A DNA stretch of 64,000 nucleotides from Desmodesmus armatus (Eukaryota; Chlorophyta; Chlorophyceae; Sphaeropleales; Scenedesmaceae). Made by a program: the position numbers and the translations under genes. The stretch covers positions 252,501 through 316,500 of the forward strand of contig VIIQ02000070.1 of NCBI GenBank assembly GCA_007449985.2, in the 5' to 3' direction. Shown here in pieces: positions 24,401 through 37,305 of this stretch (position 1 is its first letter; each line of letters opens with the position of its first letter). Below the pieces are notes generated by a model that searched no databases, was not told the origin of the DNA, and saw nothing but the letters and a program-made list of their open reading frames with translations.

Positions 24401-27400
24401 CAGCAAGCCAAGGCTCATGAGGGACAACAATGCACATCAACAAGACATTAACAGCACCAAGATACCAGCAGCAGCAGCAGCAGGGCCCACACCCAGGCCC
24501 AAACCCTCAACCCCAAACCCCTAAACCTCACCTGAATCAGATGCTCGCAGGTCCATCTCCCTGTACACCTGCCAATCAGCCGCCTCATCCCCAAAGCCAT
24601 CCTCGTCACTCTCATCGCTGATCGCGGCCTTATGGCTCTTGCGCTCCGCTGCTGCTGCTGCTGCCCGGCCACGCCCACGGCCCCTGCGGCCCCCTCGGCC
24701 CCTTGGCCGGCCAGCGCGCCCGCCCCTGCTGCCGCGACCGCCACGGCTGCCCTTGGAGGAAGCTGCTTGCGCGATCAACCGCATGCGCTCCCTGCATGTG
24801 TGCGAGTTAAGCGGTTCAATTGGTATGAGCAACGGTGATCGAGTGTGAGGGGGGGGGGGGCTCCGCAAGGGGAGAGCAAGAGAGAGTGGCTCCCTGACAG
24901 AGAGAGACAGAGAGAAAAGAATCCCCCTCGGTCCATTGGCGGGCCAGCGCGCCCACCTCTGCTGCCACGGGCGCCACGGCTGCCCTTAAGGAAACTGCTT
25001 GCGCAATCAACCGCATGCGCTCCCTGCATGTGTGCGATTTAAGCGGTTCAATTGGTATGAGCAACGGTGATCGAGTGTGAGGGGGGGGGGGGCTACGCAA
25101 GGGGAGAGCGAGAGAGAGTGGCTCCCTGACAGAGAGAGACAGAGAGAAAAGAATCCCCCTCGGCCCATTGGCGGGCCAGCGCGCCCACCTCTGGCGCCAC
25201 GGCTGCCCTTAGGGAAACTGCTTGCGCGATCAGCCGCATGCGCTCCCTGTATGTGTGCGTGAGTGTGTGAGTAAGTGTGAGAAGAAGGGGAGGGAACAGA
25301 CATAGAGGTGATAAGCAAGAGAGTGTGGCAATCTGTGAGACAGAGAAGAAACGAACCCCCTCGGCCCCTTGGCTTGCGGCGCGCCCCTGCTGCCGCAGCC
25401 CCTGCTGCTGCGGCCACCACGGCTGCCTTTGGAGAAAGCTGCTTGCGCGATCAGCCGCATGCGCTCCCTGCATGTGTGGAGAATGTTGGTGTAGTTGGCA
25501 CGTGTGTGATATAGTTTGTGGGGAAAATGTGGGAAGATGAGAGACAGAGGGCGGGAGAGCGAGAGAGAGTGGCTCTCTCTGACTGAGAGAGAAAAGGGGA
25601 GAGAGAAAGAACCCCATCTGCCCCTGGGCCAGCCTGCGCGTCCGCCCCTGCTGCCGCGGCCACCACGGCTGCCTTTGGAGGAAGCTGCTTGCGCAATCAG
25701 CCGCATGCGCTCCCTGCATGTGTGTGAGATGTTGGCTTAGTTGTGAGTGAGTGAGTGAGTGAGTGAGTGAGTGAGTGTGAGAGAGGGAGAGGGAGCAAAC
25801 AGACACGGGGGAGGAGAGCGGGAGGGGGGGGGGCTCCCTGCATAATTTTGTATAATTTACATGCGAATGCCGCAGCGACGCTAGCTTGCATCACTTGCAA
25901 GCTACATCTTGGTCCATATGCTTGCAGACCTGTGTGTGTGTCATCCCGTCATCGGCCTTTGGAGCCAGCCAACAGCCCAGCAGCCTCCTTTCCGGCCGCC
26001 AACCCCTCAAACTCCTGCGCCCCCGCCTGTCCCAGCCTGCGCCTCTTACGGGCCTCAACACTGCTTCTGACTTTTTCAGGTTGCTACAGGACCAAAATGT
26101 CATAAGCAGACCTCGCAACGACGCCCCCCCCCCCCCAAACCGCACACATACACATACCTGTGTGTGTCATCTCTCCTCCTCCCCTTGGAGCCAGCCAACA
26201 GCCCGGCAGCCTCCTTGCCAGCAGCCAACCCCTCAAACTCCTGAGCCCCCGCCTGTCCCAGCCTGCGCCTCTTACGGGCCTCAACACGAGCCATAGATGT
26301 CAAGTGGCGTTGCTGCAGGGCTGACAGGTAATCAAAGGGGCTGGCGGCAAACTGGCTGTCTTCGTGCTGCAGCTGTTGCTCCTGCGGAAATAAGATGTGC
26401 AGCAAGTAGGTAGAAAATGTGAGGATTGCAAAGCAAAGAAGAAACATCTCAGAGCCAGAAAGCGGAAGCGTTGCGGTGGATCCATGACGTTGTGCTCGTC
26501 AAACGAGGCGGGTCACAGCACATGCGGAACTATTGGAGAACCGCGAGCAACAACCCAACTTCAATTCTGCCCCAATTGGCAACACCGTGATATAAGGTTG
26601 ATGTCGACGTAATGAAATTGCACATCGACGCTCGTGTTGTGAAAGGTGACCAAAGTTCGTCAAAATTCGACTTTGAGAGTGAGTTACCTTGAGTTCGGCC
26701 AGCTGTGCTCGCCGCATTGCCGCCCTCTCGCGCGCCATGCGCCCCGCCTCCAGCAGCTGCTGCCTGCGCTTCACCTTGATCTCATCAGCTGTGCAGGCGA
26801 CAACACGGTGGGGGGGGGGGTGTTGCAGGACACACGTTTTGTGGAGGGGAGGAGGAGCAGGCAACATGTGTGTGTGGGGGGGGGACTTGGTGTGGATTGA
26901 TTGTGGAGCTCAATGAGCACCAGGAAGCCACCAGGAAAGCAGGGTTTGGGGCTCTGTCAGCAGGAATGTTTCATAGTGAAGCCCAGGGGGGGCCCGCCTC
27001 CAGCAGCTGCTGCCTGCGCTTCACCTTGATATCGTCAGCTGCAGGTGACATATCGAAGGGCAGACAGGGCGAGGGGACGGAGAGGAGGCGGGGAGCGGAG
27101 CAGGGCGGGGTTCGTGGTGGCTTGCTGGAGCGGCAGAAAGTCGACGGAAACTCAACTTGGACTTGTGCATTCCCAACAGCTTGTGACTTGGGCAGGGGCA
27201 ATCTCAACAGCAAGGGAGTTGGCCGTGTCGCAGCTTGCTGTCACACACACTCAGCTCACCCACTCAGCTCACTCAGCTCACTCACTCACTCACTCTCACA
27301 CACTCAGCTCACTCAAGCACTCACTCACTCACTCACTCACTCACTCAGCTCGCTCAAACTCACTAAGTCATTCAGCTCACTCACCTGTCAGCTCAGCATC

Positions 27401-27951
27401 TGGAATGCCCAGGTAGCTGACCTCTGGAGGTGCTGGCTGCTGCTGCTGCTGCTGCTGCTGTCCTAAACCCTGCACCTGCGCCAAAGCACCTGAACCCTGC
27501 TGCTCCAGGCCTTGCTGACCCTTGCTGCCCTGAAAGTGAGATCAGCATGTATGCACGGCAACAACCGCGGCAGCAGCAGCAGCAGCAGCAGCGGCAGCAA
27601 TGCGTGGGTTTATCTTTTGTGCTGGCCGCCACCTCTGTCCGCATACATGTGTGCATACACATAAGCCTGCACATGCAGTGCAACAGCGCCATATGCACTA
27701 TGAAGCACTTGGACATTCAGGCCAACTGAAATGCCACGGCAATCCTCAGCACATTTGACCAAAAGCACACCAAACACCCATTGACCAGGTTTGACCAGGT
27801 TTGGCCAAGTTTGACCGCACCTGTCTGTTGACCTTCCTCATCTGCTGCTTCTGCACCTGCTGCAGCACCTCCTGAATCGATTCCTCCTGCTGACACAGCC
27901 CCTCATCCGTCACAGTGCTGCTGCTGTGTTCACCCTCATCCCCTGCCACCC

Positions 27952-27997
<46 letters not shown>

Positions 27998-30900
27998 AAG
28001 CCCTGCTGCTGCTGGTGGTGGTTGTGTGGCAGCAATGGTGGCGGCTGTAGCAGCAGTAGCAGCAGCAATGGCGGCACCTTCAGATGCGGTGTCTGTGTCT
28101 GTGGCTTGGTCGTCGGCATCTGCTCCGGCGGCTGCTACTGCTGCTGCTGCTGCTGTTTGGCCTGGGTCATGCTGCTGCTGCTGCTGCTGCTGCTGCTGTG
28201 CAGGGCTGTCAACATCCATTGCATCTGCAGCAGCAGCAGCCTCCAGCCCTGCTGCTGCTGCTGCTGAGCCGTCGCCGCCAGCAGCAGCAGCAGCAGCATC
28301 TGGTGCTGGTGAGGGCTGGTCCTGCTGACCCAAGCTGGCCTTCAGCCTATGTAACAAGGGATGACGCAATTGTGAGAAGCAATCACAAAGTGTGATAAGT
28401 GAGGAAAACAGATCCTTCTGGCACTGCAAGAAAAAGATGATTGAATGAGGCACTCCGTTCCACCCGTCCCTGCATGGGGCACATTTGGCTACAACAAATC
28501 ACTGGAGCAGCAGTATCCCCTGCAAAACATAATCTTGCTGTCATATGAAGCCTGCAGTTGATGGTCACCATGGCGGTCATAATAATACAATACAAATAAA
28601 ACAAATAAATAAAACAAATAGAATAATATAATACAGATAAAACAAATAAATAAAACAAATGATACCTCGGCAATCCTTGCCACCCCTGGATGCAACAGAA
28701 CTGTCCACACACCCCTTGCTACCCCTAGATAGGATGCAACTGGTTACACACTCACTTGTTGCAGTCAGCTGTCAGCTTGTCAATCTGACTGCTGAGGTCT
28801 GATATGTTGGACACGCTGACTGATGACAGCAGCCGCCGGGCGGTGGAAGCATCAGCAAACACCTGGGGTTGGGGGGGGGGGGGGCAGGGGGGAGAGTGCA
28901 TGGGCGTGAGGGTCGAGGCGGGAGGTTGCAAGGGGAGAAGGAGGCATCCCAATGGAGATGGGGAGTCAGACACGTTGACTGATGGCAGCAACCCCCGGGC
29001 GGTGAAAGCATCAGCAGACACCTGTGTGTGAAGGGGGGCGGGGTAAAAGAAGAGGGTAAACAAAAACGGTTGAACCAAGAGCAGTGGTAACAGGAACATA
29101 CACTGTAGGCTGTGACGGAGGAGTGCCAGCTGCCCGTCCTCCAGCTGCTTCTGCCGCCGCCAAGCTGCCAGCTGAGGTGTTGGATACGACTGAGGGTGTT
29201 GTGTCACAACAGGGTGAACATGAGGGTTAAGAGATCCTGATTTACCTGTGCCTGGACCTGCAGCAGTGCTGCCAGCTGTCCCTCCTTTTCCTCCAGCTGC
29301 TTCTGCCGCCTCCGAGCTACCAGCGCCTTGCCGCGAGCACGCAGGTCAGCAGCACGTGCAGCTGCGGGGTCTGCTGCCAGAGCAGCAGCTGAGACTGGCC
29401 CGTCACTTGGGGGGGTGTACGGCAGCTGCACACGCACCGCCAGACCTCCTGTGGTGTGCAGAGAAAGCACAGACAGGCATGAGAAGAATCAGACCAACAC
29501 CTACAAAGAGTGAGAGAGCGAAAGAGAAGGTGCACCGCCAAACCACCTGAAATGTGACATGAGCGAAGGGGTTGGGGCACAGCACAAAAGAGTCGAGTGC
29601 GGTACAGCAGAGACTGGCCCGTCACTTGGTGGGTGTAGGGCAGCTGGACACGCACCGCCAGACCTCCTGAAGTGTTGTTGACAACCAGAGAAAGAGAGGA
29701 GAGCGTATTGAGAGGGGCACACAGAGTGAGGGAGGGAGGAGGGAGGGAAGACAGAGCGACTGACCAACACTGCATTCTGCTGTGTGGCTTCTGTACAGTT
29801 GCACATGCCTGTCTGCCAAAAGAAAGCAAACACGTACGCAGCCACACACCCAGAATTGTTCGTACTCCCAAACACGATGGCATTGAAATTAACCCCTTCC
29901 AGACCGACACTCACACCAATTACAACCTCCGCCCCCTCTTACCTGCTGTTGCTGGTTCAGCCATGGCCCGCTGCAGCAGACCTCCGTAGTCCTGAGCCTG
30001 GTAGCAGCATGACTCCTTCATGCCACACACTCAACACCCCGAAGTCCCCAATTTTGACCGTCACAGACCTCATCTTTAGAACACCCCCCCTCCATATGGC
30101 TGACATATACACCACAACACACGCACACAGCAACACTATAATCCATACCAACTGGTGGTACCACCCCATTTTTCCATGACCCACCTGCCGTTGCTGGTTC
30201 AGCCATGGCCCGCTGCAGCAGACCCCCATAGTCCTGCGCCTGGTAGCAGCATGACTCCTTCATGCCCTCAACCAGCTGCCAGTTGGACAGCAGACCACCA
30301 GCAAATGCAGGGTACCTGGTGAAGGGCAGAGGAGGAAGAAGGGAGGGAGGAAAGAAGGGAGGTGTGACGTGTACGGAGATGCCATGAGGAGGAAGACAGA
30401 GCAGCAGTACAAGGCCCACCAGAGGGTCCCAGCTGATACACATGCACTACGGCGCAGAACAGCACTCTGCTTTAATGGCATCGAAACCAGTAGCAACAAC
30501 AGCAGCACTGCTCTGCTCTGCTCTTCCCTGCGCCCCCCTGCCCCCCACCACACACACGCAATTGCAACCACACCAAACAAACTGCCTCCGCCCCTCACCT
30601 GATGCCTAGCAGCTGCTGTAGGTGTATTGTGCCTACAGCCCCACTCTGCACCCAGACCCCTGGCAGCAACAATCCTCACAACAGCACGACAGCACGACAG
30701 CACTAGCACTACCACTGGCGCCCAAAAACAGCAGCTGCGGCAGCAGCAGCAGCGGCAGCACTGCTTTGCACCCCCGTCCCTCACACCCACAAAAACACAC
30801 CAAAGTTGACGCCTGTGATTGGGTACAGACGCTTGTGGGATCAACTTAGCCCTCACCTGATGCCCAGCAGCTGCTGTAGGTGTGTAGTGCCTGCAGCACC

Positions 30901-33900
30901 ACCTGCCCAACACCTGAAGGACGCACCCCACTGGGGCTGACCCTGTCAACACACAGCACAGCACGACACAGCACAGCACGACACAGCACGGCATCGCAAC
31001 ATGGCAGCATGTGACCACAGTCAGCAGCAACATCGCAGCAATATACAAGCAACATCACGCACAGTAGAGCACAACACACCTTGGTTGTGACAAGAACATG
31101 GAGGCAAAATGCAAGGCAGTCTGAGTTGACAAAAAGTAGCAACCTTCCTAACCTAGGCAAGGTGTTGTACATTGTGTCAATGGTCAAAGCTACATGCCTC
31201 CCCCCCCCCCCCACCACCCCTAGCCCACCTTGAACACCGGCACCACATAGGTAGCACTGTGCCCCGAGCACACCACCAGCCCACTGCTGCTGCCACACAA
31301 CCCCCAGCAAACCCCCAGTTCACGGCCACCCCCTCCCCAGGTTCCAACTGCTGCCACATCTGCTGTGCTGCTGTTGCCACCCCAACTCCACATCCCACAA
31401 GACTGTTAGTCAAGGTGTCATTAGTCAATGTCCCCCCCCCCCACACACACACACACACACCCACCCCCCAAGCCCCACCTTGAACACCGGCACCACATAG
31501 GTAGCACTGTGCCCGGAGCACACCACCAGTCCACTGCTGCTGCCACACAACCCCAAGTTCACTGCCACCCCCCCCCCCCCCCCGCCTCCAACTGCTGCCA
31601 CATCTGCTGCTGCTGTTGCCAACCCCACTCCACACCCCATGCACATACAGACTGTTAGTCAAGGTGTCGATGGTCAATGTCCCAGCCCCCCCCCCCCCCC
31701 CCAGCCCCCCCATGCCCCACCTTGAACACCGGCACCACATATGTAGCACTGTGCCCCGAGCACACCATCAGTCCACTGCTGCTGCTACACAGACCCAGGT
31801 TCACCGCCATCCCCTCCCCAGGCTCCAATTGCTGCCACAGCTGCTGCTGCTGCCATCCCCCGCCCCCATGCCCCACACCCCACACACATACAGACGGTTA
31901 GTCAAGGTGTCGATGGTCGATGTCACACCATCCCGCCCCCCACCCCCACCCCACCCACCCCCCACCAGACAAACCTTGAACACCGGCACCACATAGGTAG
32001 CACTGTGCCCCGAGCACACCACCAGTCCACTGCTGCTGCCACACAACCCCAGGTTCACCGCCACCCCCCCCCCCCCCGCCTCCAACTGCTGCCACATCTG
32101 CTGCTGCTGTTGCCAACCCCACTCCACACCCCACACACATACAGACTGTAAGTCAAGGTGTCGATGGTCAATGTCCCAGCCCCCCCCCCACCCCCAAGCC
32201 CCACCTTGAACACCGGCACCACATAGGTAGCACTGTGCCCCGAGCACACCACCAGCGCACTGCTGCTGCCACACAACCCCAAGTTCACTGCCACCCCCTC
32301 CCCAGGTTCCAACTGCTGCCACAGCTGCTGCTGCTGCTGCCACCCCCACTCCACACCCCACACACACAGACGGTTAGTCAAGGTGTCAATGGTCAATGTC
32401 ACCCCCCCCCCCCACACCACACACACACACCTTAAACACCGGCACCACATACGTAGCACTGTGCCCGGAGCACACCACCAGTCCACTGCTGCTGCCACAC
32501 AGACCCAGGTTCACCGCCACCCCCTCCCCAGGCTGCAACTGCTGCCACAGCTGCTGCTGCTGCTGCCAGAGCTGCTGCTGCTGGTGGTGGGCTGAGAAGT
32601 GGTGGTAGAATGCTGCAGGTGCTGCTGCAACGGTGGTGAAGGCTGGGAGTCCGTAGGCCTCAAATACTAGCTGGGCCAGCTGTGCTCGGACACCTGTGGG
32701 TGCGAGGGCGGGCTCGGTCAACAGCAGCGGGTGGCTGCTGCAGTCTGCATGAAACAAATGCAACGGCAATGGCGGCAGGAGCATGGTGAGAAGAGAAAGT
32801 GGAGGGAAGGAGCGGGGGTGGGGAGCAGGGCAGGACACAGACACCCCTGACCCCACAATCAACAAACATCAGCTGCAACGGTGGTGAAGGCTGGGAGTCC
32901 GTAGGCCTCGAATACTAGCTGGGCAAGTTGTGCTCGGACACCTGTGGGTGCGAGGGCGGGCTCGGTCAACAGCAGCGGGTGGCTGCTGCAGTCTGCATGA
33001 AACAAATGCAACGGCAATGGCGGCAGGAGCATGGTGAGAAGAGAAAGTGGAGGGAAGGAGCGGGGGTGGGGAGCAGGGCAGGACACAGACACCCCTGACC
33101 CCACAATCAACAAACATCAGCTGCAACGGTGGTGAAGGCTGGGAGTCCGTAGGCCTCGAATACTAGCTGGGCAAGTTGTGCGCGGACGCCGGTGGGGGCG
33201 AGGGCGGGCTCTGTCAGCAACAGAGGGTGACTGCTGCAGTCTGCATGGAACAAACGCAACGGCAATGGCAGCAGGAGTATGGTGACAAGAGAATGTGGAA
33301 GGAAGGAGCAAGGTGAGGAGCAGGGCAGGACACAGACACCACTGTCCCCGAAAAGAAACCGCCAGCTGCAATGGTGCAGAAGGCGGAGAGTCTGTAGGCC
33401 TCGATTACTAGCTGGGCAAGTTGTGCTCGGACGCCAGTAGGGGCAAGGGCGGGCTCTGTCAACAGCAACGGGTGACTGCTGCAGTCTGCAAGGGTGCGGA
33501 AGATATGACACACAGCAGGGGCACACTTTTTGAAGCTGTACAAGGATAAGCAGCGCGGAAGCACAACACATCATGTGCACAACCGCGCCCAGATCACAAC
33601 AACACTAGCTTGGCCAGCTGTGTGCGGGCACTGGTGGGGGCGAGGGCGGGATCTGTCAACAGCAAGGGGTGGCTGCTGCAGTCTGCAAGGGACGTGGAGA
33701 CAGAGTGTGCAACACAGCAAGAGCACGAGAAAGATGCTCTGAGCAGGAGGAGCAGGGACGAGGTATACTCAACCACACCACACCACACCACGCCACGCCA
33801 CGCCACGCCACGCCACGCCACGCCACGCCACGCCACGCCACGCCACGCCACGCCACGCCACACACACCACACCACACCACACCACACCACATGTACGTGT

Positions 33901-36900
33901 GCCACATGACAACAACACTACATGTAGCTGGGACCGCTGTGTGCGCAGACGCCTGTGGGGGCGGGGGGGGGGGGGTCTGTCAGCAGCAGCGGCTGACTGC
34001 TGCAGTCTGCATGGGGACACCATGCAAATGTGTTCAACAGCGGAGGCTCGGTGATGGCGGCGAGGGTGAGATCACAGTGTTGCTCACCCCCCCCCCCCCC
34101 GGGAATCAAAGGCCACCGCGTTCTTTGACTAGTGATGGTAGTTGATTTGACTGTGACCGAGAGCCTCTAGCCAACGGGGCGTGCAACCTGTTACGCTGCT
34201 GGGAGATGGCGATGGCCAAGTGGCATTCGCTTCACCCAGCAACACAACAGACCGCACGCTCTGTCAGCTCTCAGGCCAACCAACATGCCCCGTGCGCAGC
34301 AGAACCCAGGCCAACATACAAATCTCCAAATCTGTCGGCGAGTGGAGCAAATTCGCTGTGTCAGTTCATGCGGCAAGACGCCAAGTTAGTTGCATCCTTT
34401 GTACATGCTTGTGAGCTTCGTGCACAGGAGCAACCCCCTGATGAAGTGCTCTTTGGCGACCCTCTCAGTGACGCAACAGACGAGTTTGTTGATTGCGAGG
34501 ACGACTTGTCAGATGTTCTTCTTCATGCTTTGGACGCTGTTCTGGAGGTGCCTGGTTTCTTCCTGGTCCCCCATGAGCCTCTGGCTCCCTTGTGGGTTGC
34601 TCAGCTTTTGCTGAGCCAATTACTGTAACTGTAACTGTAACTGTAACAAACCTATGTATGTAACATAGCGTACCCAATCCTTTATTTGTGCTTGCCTAGG
34701 ACCCAGTCCTGCAGGGCCACCTACCCCTCCTAGTGCAGAGCCAGGACTCAAAGCCTACAGCTGACAGGAGTTGCTGCTTGTTGCGCTGCTGAGTAATGGC
34801 AATGGCCAAACGGCCATCAGCTTTACTCAGCAACACAACAGACCGCACGCTCTGTCAGTCTAAGGCTCTCAGGCACAACCAACAAGCCAGGTGCGCAGCA
34901 GGCCCCTGTCCCGCAGGGCCTCCTGGCCATCCTAGTGCAAGGCAAGGTGCCTGAGTTGTTACCGTCCCCCACAAGCACGGCAGGGCTCACATTTTTGAAG
35001 AAAAATGATTTTTAACGAAAATTTTTAAAGGAAAATAATTTATATATGAAAAATCTTGTGTCAGGCAATTTTGAAATAAGAAAAAGCCTCTAGCTGACAG
35101 GGTGTACGGCTTGTGTGCGCTATCAGTCAGCCGTCATCCACCCCCCCCTCCCCTCCCATTGAATGGATCACCAGGCACGTCCAGAACGTGCCTGGTGATC
35201 CATTCAATGGGAGGGGAGGGGGGGGTGGATGACGGCTGACTGATAGCGCACACAAACACATGCATGTGTTTGCTCGTAGTGGCTGACTCACTCCCTGATG
35301 GGCATGTTGACGTCAAACACTGTGTTTCGACGTCAACATGACCATCAAAAAGTGGATCAGCCAGCACGAGGAAACACATCCCTACACACAAACAGTGGGA
35401 GCATCTGACAGTGGGGCTGAGTGAGACAGCAGAGTGGTATTTTCTTTTTATTTTCTTGTTATTTTGTTTTTATCCGCAATGGTTGTGCTGCTTTCTCGAG
35501 GATTTGGGTTTTTAATGTATTGTTCTTTTAACATAATCCCCAAATATTTAATCCCCAACACGCTGAGGCCATGTCAGCACCTGGGCTATATTAGCTTCGC
35601 TCTCACAAGCAGCCGCTGCTGCTGCTGCTGCCGCCGCAGTGATGCTGCTGCATAGCACAGGCACTTCGACGTCCTGGCTGCACAGTGTATTCAAAACACT
35701 TTCAAAGATATTCAAAATTATTCGAAATTATTCAAAAATATTCAAAAATATTCAAAGATATTCAATACACCATGATGGTGCAGCGGTGTCAGCACAGCAA
35801 GCGGCAGCAGCACCTTCAGCAGTGCTGCTGCTGCATAGGCACAGGACGTGCTGGCGCTGCTGAGTGATGGCAATGGAGAAATGACCATTAGCTTCACACA
35901 GCAGCACAACAGGCCGCACGTCTGTCAGCCCAGGGTCCTCACACCCAGTCTAGCGGGGCCTGTAGAGACCAGTCTGCGCTGAGACAAAAACTTTCACAAC
36001 TCCCCCCCCCCCCCCACACACACACACACACAAATACCCCCCCCCCCCCCACCTTCAACATACAACTCATTGGTCAACACACCTGTGAGCCCCATGCGCA
36101 GCAGTGCCCAGTCCAGCAGTGCTTCCTGTCCTCCATGTTGATGGGCACATCAGACTCAAAGCAGTACCTGACACACAGCATAGCACAGCATGACACAGCA
36201 TAGCGTGGCAAGGCAGAGCACAACAAACACATCGCAAACACGTGCAGCAGGCATGGGCAATGCATGGGCATCGGCAAACAGAACACCATTATTTTTGTAT
36301 AATTCTTTCTTTTATTTTTTATTTTGTTTTTATTTTATTTTGTTATGAGCCTGCTGCAGCAGCCCAAGCAGGCCACTGCTAACTGCAAATGTCCAGCTGG
36401 TGAGCTGGCAACCCTTCCCCCAACCACAGGTTCAGCACCTCTAGATCTGTGTGCGGTTGCCAACGTGTGTGCGGATGCATTGACTAGAATTTGACCAAGG
36501 GCTCAGCGATTGGGACTTTGACTTGAAGTTCCAGCCGCTGAGCGCTGGGCCAAAATTTAGTCAATGCACCCGCACTGCCAGCTGCAGCCGCATAATGCTT
36601 AAGCTCACTTGAGTACTCTGCATCCCCGTTCAGGGCGTAACTCCCGTCCCTCCTTTCCCCCACCCCCCACCCCACCCCCCGACCCCCCACCTGCTGCAAC
36701 AGCCCTATCCAACCACTGCAACTGCACATGTCAAGCTGCTCAGCTGGCAACACTGCCCCTTAACTCTGTGTGGGGTTTGCCAAGATCCCAGCCGCTCAGC
36801 CCTGGCCGCATGTTCAACCAATGCCTTCTTGCTGCCAGCTGCAATCCCTCTTATCCTTGAACTCAGTTGAGTTTCTCTGCATCCCAGTCAGGCTGAACTC

Positions 36901-37268
36901 CCTCATTCATTCACAAGACCCACCCACAAACAGCCTGCTGCAACAGCCCCCATCCCACCACTGTCAACTGCACGTGTCTAACTGCTCAGCTGCAATTACT
37001 GCCAACTGCAATTGTTTAGCTGCTGACCTGTCAACATCATCCTGCACCAATCCTACATCTGTGTTGGTTTAGGGTTTAGGTTTAAACCCTAAACCCTAAA
37101 CCTTGGTTTGCCAAAGTCCCAACCACTAAGCCCTGGTCCAAAGTCTCCCACCACTGGTCCCAAGTCTCCCACACCCTGCTGGCCAGCTGCTGTACCCCAA
37201 TTTCGAAACTCAATGGGGTAATTTGCATCTCCGTTCATGGCTCAACTCCCCAAACCGTTCATGCGGAC

Positions 37269-37305
<37 letters not shown>

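Noticed and set aside
31170..32500. Overlapping His/Pro-rich plus-strand and Gly/Val-rich minus-strand frames through the 240-bp array
   Set aside because: They are read-through of C-rich introns and exon copies; only the 32,431-32,744 exon is joined in ARP5 phase.
33594..33909. Open frames of alternating short residues on both strands
   Set aside because: They are produced entirely by the (CCACR)n pentamer.
31229..34006. Regularly spaced repeats resembling a CRISPR array
   Set aside because: Units are about 240 bp and are exon fragments in a eukaryotic gene; there are no short repeats with unique spacers.
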